A stretch of DNA of 64,000 nt from Nocardioides kongjuensis (GCF_013409625.1 NZ_JACCBF010000001.1:2173001-2237000), one strand, 5' to 3'; counted from the stretch's first letter, positions 33,606-42,919 are shown. The notes: generated by a model from the sequence alone, not told the origin. A program made the numbers and translations.

Positions 33606-34823
33606 GTGACCGAGTTCCCCACCCTGACGACCGCCGAGCGCGACCGGCGCTACGCCGCCGTGCGCGCCCTCATGGACCGGGCGGGCCTCGACGCCGTCCT
33701 GGTCTCGGGGCAGGGCCGCGACCAGCTCGACCGCTACCTGACCAACGAGGGCACCCGCAGCTACTGCGTGCTCCCCCGCCACGGCGATCCGGTGTCCGTC
33801 GTACCGACCGGCAACATCACGCTGGGGCGCTACGACGAGCCCGGCAGCCGCTACGAGCGCTGGGTCGCCGACCAGCGGCTGACCCGGCCCGGGCACCAGC
33901 TCGGCGACGTGCTCGCCGACCTCGGCCTCACCAGCGCCACCATCGGGGTGGTCGGCCTGCGCAGCCGCGCACCGGCCAGCGTCGCCGGCACCATCCCCTA
34001 CGGCACCTGGCAGCGCGTGCTCGACCGCCTGCCCGAAGCGAGGTTCGTCGACCTGCACGCCGAGTTCGAGCAGCTGATGCTCGTCCACAGCGAGGCGGAG
34101 CTGGCGATGATCCGGCACTCGGCCGCGATCGGCGAGGCCGCGTGCGCGGCGATGATCGAGGTCGCAGGTGCCGGGGTCAGGGAGTCCGAGATCTCCGCCG
34201 CGGGCATGCAGTCGGTGACCGCCGCCGGCGGCCTGTGGCTCAACGGGCCCCAGCGCAGCGGCGCGGAGCGGCTCGGCTGGGCCGGCCCGGACTGGCCCTG
34301 GATGGGCGGCGGGTCGCGGGTCCTGGAGAAGGGCGACGTCTACGGCGCCGAGCTGTTCACGCTCTACGGCGGCTTCGAGTCGCAGCAGCAGGTCGAGATC
34401 TCGATCGGCCAGCCCGACGACGTCCACCGCCGGCTCGAGGAGGTCGCGGTCGAGGCCTACACCCGCGGCGTCGAGTACCTTCACGTCGGCGGGACCTTCG
34501 CCGAGCTCTGCGAGATCATGGAGCGGCCACTGCGCGAGGCAGGAGCGTGGAACATGGGACCGGTCGTGCAGACCGTCTCGCCCGTCATCTACAACGGTGC
34601 GACGCACGTGGGGCTGGACCTCCAGGCCGGCCTGGCCGGGGTTCCCCTCCCCCACACGACGCCACGCGACGGCGACTTCGTGATCGAGCCGGGTGTGGCC
34701 TTCGCCTTCGAGCCCAACGCGTGCCTGGATCGCGCGCGGGTGAGCATCGGCGGCACGGTGATCGTCACCGAGCAGGGCGTGGAGGAGCTCAACTCCCTGT
34801 GCCTGCGGGTGAACGTGGTCTAG
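33606..34823 (+). CDS. M24-fold protein, creatinase-like, lacking metal ligands
   Basis: A 405-residue creatinase/aminopeptidase P-fold protein: an N-terminal creatinase_N domain (about 1-145) and a C-terminal pita-bread domain. The two Asp metal ligands of M24 peptidases are not conserved. The aligned segment GDVYGAELFTLYGGFESQQQ has E249 at the first position and no Asp at the second, while H334 and E369 remain. This resembles creatinase and other metal-independent members that hydrolyse small C-N substrates. The GTG start has GAGGAG 6 nt upstream. First gene of a three-gene unit divergent from the importer. Confidence 0.8.
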   Translation: MTEFPTLTTAERDRRYAAVRALMDRAGLDAVLVSGQGRDQLDRYLTNEGTRSYCVLPRHGDPVSVVPTGNITLGRYDEPGSRYERWVADQRLTRPGHQLGDVLADLGLTSATIGVVGLRSRAPASVAGTIPYGTWQRVLDRLPEARFVDLHAEFEQLMLVHSEAELAMIRHSAAIGEAACAAMIEVAGAGVRESEISAAGMQSVTAAGGLWLNGPQRSGAERLGWAGPDWPWMGGGSRVLEKGDVYGAELFTLYGGFESQQQVEISIGQPDDVHRRLEEVAVEAYTRGVEYLHVGGTFAELCEIMERPLREAGAWNMGPVVQTVSPVIYNGATHVGLDLQAGLAGVPLPHTTPRDGDFVIEPGVAFAFEPNACLDRARVSIGGTVIVTEQGVEELNSLCLRVNVV

Positions 34824-34826
34824 GCG

Positions 34827-35510
34827 ATGCTCGACATCCATCACCCCGAAGGGGACGACGAGCTCACCGAGGACCTCCTCGTCGACCGGATCTACGCCGA
34901 CCTCGTCGAGCGCATCGTCTCCGGATCCATCGCTCCCGGCGAGCGGCTGCGGGAGACCCATGTCGCCGACATGCTCGACGTCTCGCGGGTCCCCGTGCGC
35001 GAGGCGCTGCGGCGTCTCGAGTTCGACGGCCTGGTGGAGATCCGGCCGCGCCGCGGCGCGACCGTGCGGCAGCTGACGATCGCGGACGTCGAGGAGCTCT
35101 TCGACGTCCGCGAGGCGCTGGAGGTGCTGGTCGCCCGGCTGGCCGCGCGGCACATCGACGAGCACGGCATCGCGCAGCTCGAGGAGGCGCTCGCGCGGTC
35201 CGGGGAGGCACACCGCTCGGGCGACGAGCGACGCGTCGCGGCCGCGACCTCGCAGTTCCACGAGGTGATGCTCGAGCTGACGGGGAGCAGCCTGCTCAAG
35301 GCGCTGATGCGGGTGGTGTCGGGACGGGTGCACTGGTTGTTCCGGCTCACCACCTTCCGCGGCGACCACGGGCACGGTGCCGAGCACGAGGCGATGCTCG
35401 ACGCGATCCGCAACGGCGACGAGGAGATCGCGGCCGCCCTGGCCTACGCCCACGTCGCCCGCGGGCGGCGACCGACCCTGGAGGCGCTGGCCTCTATGTT
35501 GGACGGGTGA
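34827..35510 (+). CDS. GntR family regulator (FadR/FCD subfamily)
   Basis: A 227-residue regulator with an N-terminal winged HTH (ETHVADMLDVSRVPVREALRRL) and a helical FCD ligand domain whose metal-binding residues include Asp and His (FHEVML, HGAEHEAML). FCD proteins sense small carboxylic acids. It lies 3 nt after the M24 gene and overlaps the dehydrogenase, so it is likely autoregulated, with GTATAC sites upstream of the unit. Confidence 0.9.
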   Translation: MLDIHHPEGDDELTEDLLVDRIYADLVERIVSGSIAPGERLRETHVADMLDVSRVPVREALRRLEFDGLVEIRPRRGATVRQLTIADVEELFDVREALEVLVARLAARHIDEHGIAQLEEALARSGEAHRSGDERRVAAATSQFHEVMLELTGSSLLKALMRVVSGRVHWLFRLTTFRGDHGHGAEHEAMLDAIRNGDEEIAAALAYAHVARGRRPTLEALASMLDG

Positions 35511-36439
35511 GCCGACCGACGATCCTCCGCGTGCCCCCGCTCAGCCCGCAGCTCCACGACACCGTCGGCGAGCGGTACGACGCCGTCGACCCCACCGACC
35601 TCCCGGCGCGCGCGGCGGACGTGGTCGGGATCGTCGGCAGCAACGCCGGGCAGGTCGGCAGCGACCTGATCGCGTCGCTGCCCAACCTGGGCGTGATCGC
35701 CAACCACGGCGTCGGCTACGACAACATCGACGTGCCCGTCGCCCTCGCCCGCGGCATCGCCGTCAGCAACACCCCCGAGGTGCTCGACGACGCGGTCGCC
35801 GAGACGGCGATCGCCCTGCTGCTCGCCGTACGCCGCGAGGTGGTCGTCGCCGACCGGTTCGTGCGCGAGGGCCGCTGGCCTGCGGGCCCGTACCCGCTGA
35901 CCGCGCAGGTCGCGGGCAGCCGGGTCGGCATCGTCGGGCTGGGCCGGATCGGGCAGGCCGTGGCCACCCGGCTGGAGGCCCTCGGCTGCACGGTCAGCTA
36001 CCACAACCGTCGCCAGGTCGACGGCGTCCCCTACGCGTACGCCGCCTCCCCGGTCGAGCTGGCCGCGTCCGTCGACAGCATGGTCGTCGTCGTGCCCGGC
36101 GGCTCCGCGACCGACGCCCTGGTCGACCGCGAGGTGCTCGACGCCCTCGGCCCGGACGGCGTCCTGGTCAACATCGCCCGCGGCTCGGTCGTCGACCAGC
36201 CCGCGCTCGTCGCGGCCCTGCAGGACGGCCGGCTCGGTGGCGCTGGGCTCGACGTCTACGCCGACGAGCCGAACGTGCCGGCCGAGCTGGTCGCCCTCGA
36301 CAACGTCGTGCTGCTCCCCCACGTCGCCTCGGGCACCCACGTCACCCGGGCCGCGATGCGGGAGCTCACGCTCGCCAACCTCGACGCGTGGCTCGCCGAC
36401 GGAACGCTGCGCACACCGGTCCCGGAGATGGGTCAGTAG
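35507..36439 (+). CDS. D-isomer-specific 2-hydroxyacid dehydrogenase
   Basis: A 310-residue NAD(P)-dependent dehydrogenase starting at GTG 35507, overlapping the GntR stop by 4 nt. The nucleotide-binding motif is GLGRIGQ. The catalytic residues are Arg in VNIARGS, Glu in ADEPNVP and His in LLPHVASGTH. It resembles glyoxylate/hydroxypyruvate reductases. It would interconvert a 2-oxoacid and a D-2-hydroxyacid, plausibly a late step for the imported compound. Its end overlaps the convergent DsrE-like gene by 7 nt. Confidence 0.9.
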   Translation: MSRPTILRVPPLSPQLHDTVGERYDAVDPTDLPARAADVVGIVGSNAGQVGSDLIASLPNLGVIANHGVGYDNIDVPVALARGIAVSNTPEVLDDAVAETAIALLLAVRREVVVADRFVREGRWPAGPYPLTAQVAGSRVGIVGLGRIGQAVATRLEALGCTVSYHNRRQVDGVPYAYAASPVELAASVDSMVVVVPGGSATDALVDREVLDALGPDGVLVNIARGSVVDQPALVAALQDGRLGGAGLDVYADEPNVPAELVALDNVVLLPHVASGTHVTRAAMRELTLANLDAWLADGTLRTPVPEMGQ

Positions 36440-36798
36440 CTGAACGACGTCGCGCCCTCCTCGCCGATCCACTCCCACATCGGGACGGTGCCTCCGATCT
36501 CGGCGCCCTTGATCAGGTTCTCGGGGTCGAGCGCCTTCGCGTTGAAGCACAGCGGGCAGACCAGGTAGGTCCCACCGGCCGCGAGGAAGCGCTCCAGCAG
36601 CTCGGGCAGCGACGGGCAGCCCTCGCAGGAACGGCCCACCGCGACGCCGGGCACGGCCAGGCGCACGGCCTCCTTGGTCAGGAACATCAGGGTCGGGCGT
36701 CCGTGCTCGGCCGCGCCGAGCGCGACCAGGAACGCCACGGTGACCCGCTCGGGGTCCTCCATCCCGGTGGCCAGGCTGACCACTGCCTTGTTCGACAT
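36433..36798 (-). CDS. DsrE/DsrF-like sulphur-relay family protein
   Basis: A 121-residue DsrE-fold protein with two cysteine pairs, RSCEGCP and CPLCFNAKAL. Members bind or relay sulphur, or act as small peroxiredoxin-like regulators; no dsr or tus genes are nearby. ATG 36798 is preceded by GGAG at 6 nt. Monocistronic. Confidence 0.75.
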   Translation of the reverse strand: MSNKAVVSLATGMEDPERVTVAFLVALGAAEHGRPTLMFLTKEAVRLAVPGVAVGRSCEGCPSLPELLERFLAAGGTYLVCPLCFNAKALDPENLIKGAEIGGTVPMWEWIGEEGATSFSY

Positions 36799-36928
36799 CG
36801 TCGTCTCCTTCGTCGGTGCGGCGGGTGTTCGCCGACGTGTCCGACGCTAGGAATCGGGGGCACCTGCGGGCATCGGTGCCGACGCGCAGTCGCGAGTGCC
36901 CACCGGCGGGCGACGCGTACGCGCAGGA

Positions 36929-37987
36929 TCAGGAGCGTGGCTCGAGCCCGAGCACCCGGCAGACCGCGGCGGCGCGCGCGGTGCGCCCGGACAGGCCGAG
37001 CTTGAGGTAGACGTTCTGGAAGTGCCGCTCGACGGTGCGCACGCTCAGCGTCAGCCGCTCCGCGATCGCGGTGTTGTCGAGCCCCTCGGCGGCCAGCACG
37101 AGGATCTCGCGCTCACGGGCCGAGAGGTGGTCGACGGGCACGACGACCCGGTCGGCCGCGAGGAAGCCGGCCACCTCGGCTCGGAAGACCGGCCAGGCCG
37201 GCTCGTCCGCGAGCAGCACGTGGTTGCGGGACTCGAGCATCACCAGGCGCGCGTCGGGGATCGCGGCCGCGAGCCCCGGCCCCCACCCGGGCGCGACCCG
37301 GTCGCCCTCGGCGTGCAGGACCAGCGTGGGCGCGGTGATCCCGGGGAGCAGGTCGCGCACGTCGACGGCGTGGCGCGCGATCCGGCTGCACACGGCGTTC
37401 TCGGTGTTGGTCGAGGTGCGTTGCAGCTCGTCCATCCACGCCATCTGCTGCTCGGTCGCGTCGGGGATGAAGGCGTTCGTGAACACGCGACGGAACAGCG
37501 GGTCCGGGCGCGCCCAGCCGGCACGGATCATCGCCCGGAAGGCCTCCTCGGCGGCCTCGTCCTCCTGCTGGATGCCGCCGCCGGCCATGCCGCCGTACAG
37601 CACCAGCCGGGTGACCTGCTCCGGGTGCGCGTTGGCGTAGGCGACCGCGACCGGGGCACCGCCGGACATCCCGAGCACGGCGAACCGGTCGAGCCCCGCG
37701 GCCGCGACCAGGGTCTCGAGGTCGGCCAGGCGGCGCTCGAGGGAGAAGTCGGACACCTCCCACTCCGAGAGGCCGAACCCGCGCTCGTCGTACCTGATCA
37801 CGGTGGCGACGTCGCCGAGGTCGTCGAGGAAGTGCCGCCACACCGGGCTGTGCCAGTCGTGTTGGAGATGGCTCAGCCAGCACGACACGATCAGCAGCGG
37901 CGGACCCGATCCGTGGCGCGCCCACGCGATCCGCACGCCGTCGTCGGCGCGGCAGAAGCGGACCTCCTGGGTCACGGCGCTCGCCAC
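36929..37987 (-). CDS. Alpha/beta-hydrolase fused to LuxR-type HTH
   Basis: About 352 residues from GTG 37987. The N-terminal alpha/beta-hydrolase domain has nucleophile Ser in GMSGGAP, an acid in EGDRVAPGW and His in SRNHVLLADEPAW. The C-terminal 65 residues form a GerE/LuxR HTH (LSAREREILVLAAEGLDN and IAERLTLSVRTVERHFQNVY). Probably a one-component regulator whose hydrolase-like domain senses, and perhaps hydrolyses, a small ligand. It is divergent from the M20 gene (107 bp apart) and may control it. Confidence 0.85.
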   Translation of the reverse strand: MASAVTQEVRFCRADDGVRIAWARHGSGPPLLIVSCWLSHLQHDWHSPVWRHFLDDLGDVATVIRYDERGFGLSEWEVSDFSLERRLADLETLVAAAGLDRFAVLGMSGGAPVAVAYANAHPEQVTRLVLYGGMAGGGIQQEDEAAEEAFRAMIRAGWARPDPLFRRVFTNAFIPDATEQQMAWMDELQRTSTNTENAVCSRIARHAVDVRDLLPGITAPTLVLHAEGDRVAPGWGPGLAAAIPDARLVMLESRNHVLLADEPAWPVFRAEVAGFLAADRVVVPVDHLSAREREILVLAAEGLDNTAIAERLTLSVRTVERHFQNVYLKLGLSGRTARAAAVCRVLGLEPRS

Positions 37988-38094
37988 GACCGAAGCGTAC
38001 GCCCGTCCGGCTCGGACCACGCGACGAACGCGGACCCGGAATCTTGGCCGGGCCGACAGCCCGCAGGCCCGCCGCCTTCCCGATGCTGGGCAGC

Positions 38095-39225
38095 ATGCAC
38101 CAGCAGGCACCCGACCGCGCCCACCCGTCGCTCGACGCGATGGTCGCCGACCTCGAGGCGCTGGTGACCTGCGAGTCACCGTCGGAGGACCTGGCGGCCG
38201 TCGCGCGCAGCGCCGAGGTCGTCGCGGAGCTCGGCGCCCGCCTGCTCGGCGTCGCGCCCGAGCGGATCGTGCTCGACGGCTGGACCCACCTGCGCTGGCG
38301 GTTCGGGACCGCACGGCGGGTGCTGGTGCTCGGCCACCACGACACCGTCTGGCCGGTCGGCTCCCTGGAGACGCACCCCTTCGCCGTCACCGACGGCGTG
38401 CTGCGCGGGCCCGGCTGCTTCGACATGAAGGCCGGCGTCGTGATGGCGCTGCACGCGCTCGCCGCGCTCGACGACCGCGACGGCGTCACCCTCCTCGTCA
38501 CCGGCGACGAGGAGATCGGCTCACCGTCCTCGCGCGCGCTGATCGAGCACGAGGCCCGCGGCTGCGCCGGGGCGCTGGTCCTCGAGGCCGCCGGCCCCGG
38601 GGGCGCCCTGAAGACCGAGCGCAAGGGTGTCTCCCGCTACGACGTCCTGGTCACCGGCCGCGCCGCCCACGCCGGCCTCGAGCCCGAGCGCGGCGTCAAC
38701 GCCACCATCGAGGTCGCCCACCAGGTGCACGCGGTGGCCGCGATCGCCGACCCCGAGCGGGGCACGACGGTCACCCCCACGCGCCTCGACGCCGGCACCA
38801 CAATCAACACGGTGCCCGCCGCGGCCGGGTTCGGGGTCGACGTACGGGTGCGCGACGAGGCCGAGCAGGACCGGGTCCACGCGGCGATGCAGGCTCTGCA
38901 GCCGGTGCTACCGGGTGCCGACGTCGAGGTGGTCGGTGGGCCGAACCGGCCACCACTGACACCCACCGCGACCGACGCCCTCTACGCCCGGGCCGCGCGG
39001 CTGGCGGCCGACCTCGGCCTGGCCCGGGTCACCTCGATCTCGGTCGGCGGCGCCTCCGACGGCAACTACACGGCCGGGGTCGGCACGCCGACCCTGGACG
39101 GGCTCGGCGCCGTGGGCGGCGGGGCGCACGCGGACGACGAGCACGTGCTGGTCGCCGAGCTCCCCGGCCGGACCCGGCTGCTCACCGCGCTCGTCGCGGA
39201 CCTCCTGGGCGGGGACGTCGCGTGA
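38095..39225 (+). CDS. M20-family amidohydrolase, likely N-succinyl-L-amino acid desuccinylase
   Basis: About 376 residues from ATG 38095 (alternative ATG 38083). The di-zinc site is visible: His in GHHDTVW, bridging Asp in GCFDMKAG, catalytic Glu pair in GDEEIG, Glu in LVLEAAG and a C-terminal His in GGGAHADDEH. A lid domain is inserted (SRYDVLVTGRAAHAG). Related to carboxypeptidase G2 and ArgE/DapE. Directly upstream of a GNAT gene and an NSAR gene with 4-nt overlaps, so deacylation of an N-succinyl-L-amino acid is the best guess. Confidence 0.82.
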   Translation: MHQQAPDRAHPSLDAMVADLEALVTCESPSEDLAAVARSAEVVAELGARLLGVAPERIVLDGWTHLRWRFGTARRVLVLGHHDTVWPVGSLETHPFAVTDGVLRGPGCFDMKAGVVMALHALAALDDRDGVTLLVTGDEEIGSPSSRALIEHEARGCAGALVLEAAGPGGALKTERKGVSRYDVLVTGRAAHAGLEPERGVNATIEVAHQVHAVAAIADPERGTTVTPTRLDAGTTINTVPAAAGFGVDVRVRDEAEQDRVHAAMQALQPVLPGADVEVVGGPNRPPLTPTATDALYARAARLAADLGLARVTSISVGGASDGNYTAGVGTPTLDGLGAVGGGAHADDEHVLVAELPGRTRLLTALVADLLGGDVA

Positions 39226-40073
39226 GCGCCTCGGCCTGGACCGACGCCGAGAAGGCCGCTGCGGGTGCGGGGATCACGATCCGCACTCTCGACGACATCG
39301 CCGACCTCGAGGAGGTGCGCCGCCTGTACGAGCGGATCTGGCGCACCGGGGCCACCAACCCGCCGGTGACCGCCGACCTGCTCCGGGCGATGGCGAAGGC
39401 GGGCAGCTACGTCAGCGGCGCCTACGACGGCGAGGAGCTCGTCGGCGCCTGCTTCGGCTTCTTCTCCGCCCCCGCGCGCGACGCCCTGCACAGCCACATC
39501 GCCGGCGTGAGCGGGCGGATGGCCGGCCGGCACGTCGGCCTCGCCCTCAAGCTGCACCAGCGCGCCTGGACGCTCGACCAGGGCGCCGGGGCGATCACCT
39601 GGACCTACGACCCGCTGATCCGCCGCAACTCGTGGTTCAACCTGGGCAAGCTGGCGGCCGACGTCACCGAGTACCTGCCCGACTTCTACGGGCCGATGGA
39701 CGACGACATCAACCGCACCGACGCGACCGACAGGGTGCTGGTGCGCTGGACGCTGACCGAGCCGGCCGTCGTCGCGGCGTGCGCCGGGACACCCCGCACC
39801 GTCGAGGTGGCGCGGTTGCGCACGGAGGGGGCGGTCGTCGCGCTGGAGGTCTCCGCCGCGGGCGGTCCGATCGTGCGGCCGGCGTACGGGCGCACGGTGC
39901 TGGTCGGCGTGCCCGTGGACGTCGAGGGCCTGCGCGAGCAGGACCCCGCGCTCGCCGGTGCGTGGCGCGAGGCGCTGCGGGAGGTGCTCGGCGGGCTGCT
40001 CGCGGGCGGCGCACGGGTCAGGGGATTCGACCGATCGGGTTGGTACGTCGTGGAGAGGCAGGAAGTGCAGTGA
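39222..40073 (+). CDS. GNAT-family acyltransferase (COG3375-like), likely amino acid N-succinyltransferase
   Basis: A 283-residue GNAT protein (GTG start 39222, overlapping the M20 stop). ELVGACFGFF and the segment GRHVGLALKLHQRAW correspond to the acetyl-CoA-binding strands and loop, and WTYDPLIRRNSWFNLGKL is a family-specific motif of the COG3375 group. Relatives encoded beside NSAR genes succinylate D-amino acids. Overlaps the racemase gene by 4 nt. The acyl donor is inferred from context. Confidence 0.78.
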   Translation: MSASAWTDAEKAAAGAGITIRTLDDIADLEEVRRLYERIWRTGATNPPVTADLLRAMAKAGSYVSGAYDGEELVGACFGFFSAPARDALHSHIAGVSGRMAGRHVGLALKLHQRAWTLDQGAGAITWTYDPLIRRNSWFNLGKLAADVTEYLPDFYGPMDDDINRTDATDRVLVRWTLTEPAVVAACAGTPRTVEVARLRTEGAVVALEVSAAGGPIVRPAYGRTVLVGVPVDVEGLREQDPALAGAWREALREVLGGLLAGGARVRGFDRSGWYVVERQEVQ

Positions 40074-41173
40074 AGCTGACCGGTGTGGAGATCCGGACCG
40101 TCGAGGTGCCGCTGGTGGCGCCGTTCCGGACGTCCTTCGGGACCGAGACGGTACGCCGGGCGCTGCTCGTCCGTGCCGTCACCGACGACGCCGAGGGCTG
40201 GGGCGAGTGCGGTGCCGGGACCGGGCCGTTCTACTCCTCGGAGTACACCGAGGCCGCTGCGGACGTGCTGGAGCGCTTCCTGGTGCCGATGGTCGCGCAG
40301 GTCGAGGACCTCGACGCGCACCGGGTCGCCCCGGCGCTGGAGCCGGTCCGGGGGCACCGGATGGCGAAGGCCGCGCTGGAGACGGCGGTCCTGGACGCCG
40401 ACCTGCGGGCCCGGGGCGTCTCCTTCGCCCACGCGCTCGGCGCGGTGCGCGACACCGTGCCGTGCGGCGTCTCGGTCGGCATCACCGGGTCGGTCCCGGC
40501 GCTGCTGGACGTGGTCGAGGGCTACCTCGCCGACGGCTACCTGCGGATCAAGCTCAAGATCGAGCCCGGCTGGGACGTCGAGCCGGTCCGCGCCGTGCGC
40601 GAGCGGTTCGGCGACGTGCTGCTGCAGGTCGACGCCAACACGGCGTACCGCCGTGGCGACGCCCGGCACCTCGCACAGCTCGACGCCTTCGACCTGCTGC
40701 TGCTGGAGCAGCCGCTGCCCGAGGACGACCTGCTCGGCCACGCCGAGCTCGCGCGCGCCGTCCGGACGCCGATCTGCCTGGACGAGTCGATCGTCTCGGC
40801 CCGCGCTGCGGCCGACGCGATCACGCTCGGCGCCTGCTCGATCGTCAACATCAAGCCCGGCCGGGTGGGCGGCTACCTGGAGGCGCGCCGGATCCACGAC
40901 GTCGCGTCCGCGCACGGGATCCCGGTCTGGTGCGGCGGCATGCTGGAGACCGGTCTGGGCCGGGCCGCCAACCTGGCGCTGGCGGCCCTCCCCGGCTTCA
41001 CCCTGCCCGGCGACACCTCGGCCTCCGAGCGCTACTACGAGACCGACCTGACCGCGCCGTTCGTGCTGGAGGACGGGCACCTCCGGGTGCCCAGCGGTCC
41101 CGGCCTCGGTGTCGGCCCGCTGCCGGACGTGCTCGACGAGGTCACGGTCTCCCGCACCTGGATCCCTGTCTGA
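40070..41173 (+). CDS. N-succinylamino acid racemase / o-succinylbenzoate synthase family enzyme
   Basis: A 367-residue enolase-superfamily protein. All active-site residues are in place: K161 and K163 (RIKLKIEPG), metal ligands D188 (LQVDAN), E213 (LLEQPL) and D238 (CLDES), and K262 (NIKPGR). Spacing matches actinomycete N-acylamino acid racemases almost exactly. The OSBS reaction of menaquinone synthesis is the alternative, but no men genes are near, while an acyltransferase and a deacylase are in the same operon. That set defines the known D-to-L amino acid conversion route. GTG start with 4-nt overlap. Confidence 0.87.
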   Translation: MKLTGVEIRTVEVPLVAPFRTSFGTETVRRALLVRAVTDDAEGWGECGAGTGPFYSSEYTEAAADVLERFLVPMVAQVEDLDAHRVAPALEPVRGHRMAKAALETAVLDADLRARGVSFAHALGAVRDTVPCGVSVGITGSVPALLDVVEGYLADGYLRIKLKIEPGWDVEPVRAVRERFGDVLLQVDANTAYRRGDARHLAQLDAFDLLLLEQPLPEDDLLGHAELARAVRTPICLDESIVSARAAADAITLGACSIVNIKPGRVGGYLEARRIHDVASAHGIPVWCGGMLETGLGRAANLALAALPGFTLPGDTSASERYYETDLTAPFVLEDGHLRVPSGPGLGVGPLPDVLDEVTVSRTWIPV

Positions 41174-41195
41174 TCGGACGAACATCTGGCACGAT

Positions 41196-41213
41196 TTCGT
41201 CGTGCTCGACGAA
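41196..41213. promoter_or_regulatory. TTCGTC-N6-GACGAA dyad upstream of pucR
   Basis: The arms TTCGTC and GACGAA are separated by GTGCTC, ending 35 bp before the PucR GTG at 41249. A further half-like site GGACGAAC lies at 41177-41184, and an overlapping hairpin GCACGA-TTTCG-TCGTGC at 41189-41205. The same dyad with the same spacing recurs before the importer genes. Confidence 0.6.
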
Positions 41214-41248
41214 CGACGACCCGTCTGCCCGCGGCTAGCGTCGGGCGG

Positions 41249-42919
41249 GTGACGACCGTGGCCGACCTCCCCCGCGCCGGACTCGCTCGCGTCGTCGAGG
41301 AGCTCGGCAGCACGCTGCTCGACGTGGTCTGCGGCGAGGTGCAGCGCCCCGAGGAGATCGGCGGCGTGGTCATCGACGACCCGCTCGACGAGCCGGAGCT
41401 GCCCGAGCACGCACTGGTCCTCGGCGTCGGGCTGCACGAGCCGGCGTCGATCACGGCGGCGCTCGAGCGGCTGGGCGGGCAGGGCGCGCTCGGGCTCGTC
41501 GTCCGGGCGCCGGTGGAGGTGACCGACGAGCTCGCGGCGGCGGCTCGTCGTACGGGCGTCACGGTGCTCGCCCTCGCCCGCGGCGCCGCGTGGACGCACC
41601 TGGCCGGGATGATCCGCGGCCTCACCAGCGACGGTCCGCAGCTCGACCCCGAGCCGCTCGGGCGCACCGGCGCGGGGCTGCGCCAGGTGGTCGGCTACCA
41701 GTCCGGCCTCGACGACCTGTTCGCCGTCGCCAACGCCATCGCCGCCCTCGTCGACGCGCCGGTCACGATCGAGGACCGCAGCTCCCGCCTGCTCGCCTTC
41801 TCCAGCCGCCAGGAGGAGGCCGACACCTGGCGGGTGCAGACGATCCTGCGCCGCCAGGTGCCCGAGGAGTACACGCGCCAGCTCGAGGAGCAGGGCGTCT
41901 TCCAGGAGATCTACCGCTCGACGCGGCCGGTCTGGGTGCCGCCGCTGTCCGACGACGAGCCGTCCGGCAGCGGACGTGCGGCGATCGCCGTCCGCGCTGG
42001 CGACGAGATCCTCGGCACCATCTGGGCAGTCGTCAACGAGCCGATGGACGAGGCCCGCGGGCAGGCGCTGTACGACGCCTCGAAGCTGGTCGCGATGCAC
42101 CTGGTGTGGGCGCGGGCCGACGCCGACGTCGAGCGACGGCTGCGGGCCGACCTGCTCAGCACCGCGCTGGAGAGCGGCCCGCGCACCGCGGAGACGCTGC
42201 GCCGGCTGGGGCTCAAGGACGAGCCGGCCGTGGTCCTCGCGCTGACCGTCGTCGGCGCGGGGACCGAGAGCCCGCTGCCCGCCCAGCTCGCCGTCGAGCG
42301 CAAGCGCGTCGCCGACGCGTTCGCGCTGCACCTGACCGCCGTGCACCCGCGCAGCGCCGCCGGCCTGGTCGGCGACGTCGCCTACGGCATCCTGCCGGTC
42401 GCGCGCGGCCGCAAGGACGGCGAGGAGCGCGCCGCCGAGATCGCCGCCGACTTCCTCTCCCGCGTCGACTCCCGGCTGCGCCCGCTCGTCGGCGTCGGTC
42501 CGCTCGCGGCGGGCAGCGCGTCCCTCAAGCGCTCCCGCACCGGCGCCGACCGCGCCCTGCGGGTCCTCCGCTCACGACCGGGCCAGCAGGTCGCCCGCCT
42601 CGACGACGTCCACCTCGAGGCGCTCCTGCTCGAGCTCGCCGACCGGGTCCCCCGCGGCGACATCCCCAGCGGCGCCGTCGCCCGGATCGTCGCCTACGAC
42701 CAGGAGCACCAGAGCAGCCTGGTCGACACCCTGCGCGCCTGGCTGGACGCCTTCGGCGACGTCGCCATCGCCTCGGCCGCGATGTACGTCCACGCCAACA
42801 CCTTCCGCTACCGGCTGCGCCGCGCCGCCGAGGTCGGCCGGCTCGACCTCACCGACCCGAACGCCCGGCTCGCGGCCATGCTGCAGCTGCGGCTGATGGA
42901 CCTCACCGCTCCGGACTGA
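41249..42919 (+). CDS. PucR/CdaR-type transcriptional regulator
   Basis: A 556-residue regulator with an N-terminal PucR sensor domain (about 15-135), a GAF-like middle region (GLDDLFAVANAIAALVDAPVTI), a degenerate GGDEF-like domain and a C-terminal HTH_30 (MYVHANTFRYRLRRAAEVGRL). The family activates catabolic genes for amino acids, purines and peptides. It follows the racemase gene by 75 bp with its own operator-like dyad. It converges on the fusion peptidase gene, overlapping it by 17 nt. It is the likely regulator of the surrounding peptide-utilisation genes. Confidence 0.9.
   Translation: MTTVADLPRAGLARVVEELGSTLLDVVCGEVQRPEEIGGVVIDDPLDEPELPEHALVLGVGLHEPASITAALERLGGQGALGLVVRAPVEVTDELAAAARRTGVTVLALARGAAWTHLAGMIRGLTSDGPQLDPEPLGRTGAGLRQVVGYQSGLDDLFAVANAIAALVDAPVTIEDRSSRLLAFSSRQEEADTWRVQTILRRQVPEEYTRQLEEQGVFQEIYRSTRPVWVPPLSDDEPSGSGRAAIAVRAGDEILGTIWAVVNEPMDEARGQALYDASKLVAMHLVWARADADVERRLRADLLSTALESGPRTAETLRRLGLKDEPAVVLALTVVGAGTESPLPAQLAVERKRVADAFALHLTAVHPRSAAGLVGDVAYGILPVARGRKDGEERAAEIAADFLSRVDSRLRPLVGVGPLAAGSASLKRSRTGADRALRVLRSRPGQQVARLDDVHLEALLLELADRVPRGDIPSGAVARIVAYDQEHQSSLVDTLRAWLDAFGDVAIASAAMYVHANTFRYRLRRAAEVGRLDLTDPNARLAAMLQLRLMDLTAPD

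Noticed and set aside
38023..38028. GACGAA half-site between the LuxR-hydrolase and M20 genes.
   Set aside because: No matching left arm at the right spacing; a single 6-mer is expected by chance.
40070..41173. Calling the racemase menC for menaquinone synthesis.
   Set aside because: No other men gene is near; the gene overlaps an acyltransferase gene that in turn overlaps a deacylase gene, which fits the N-succinylamino acid racemase pathway.
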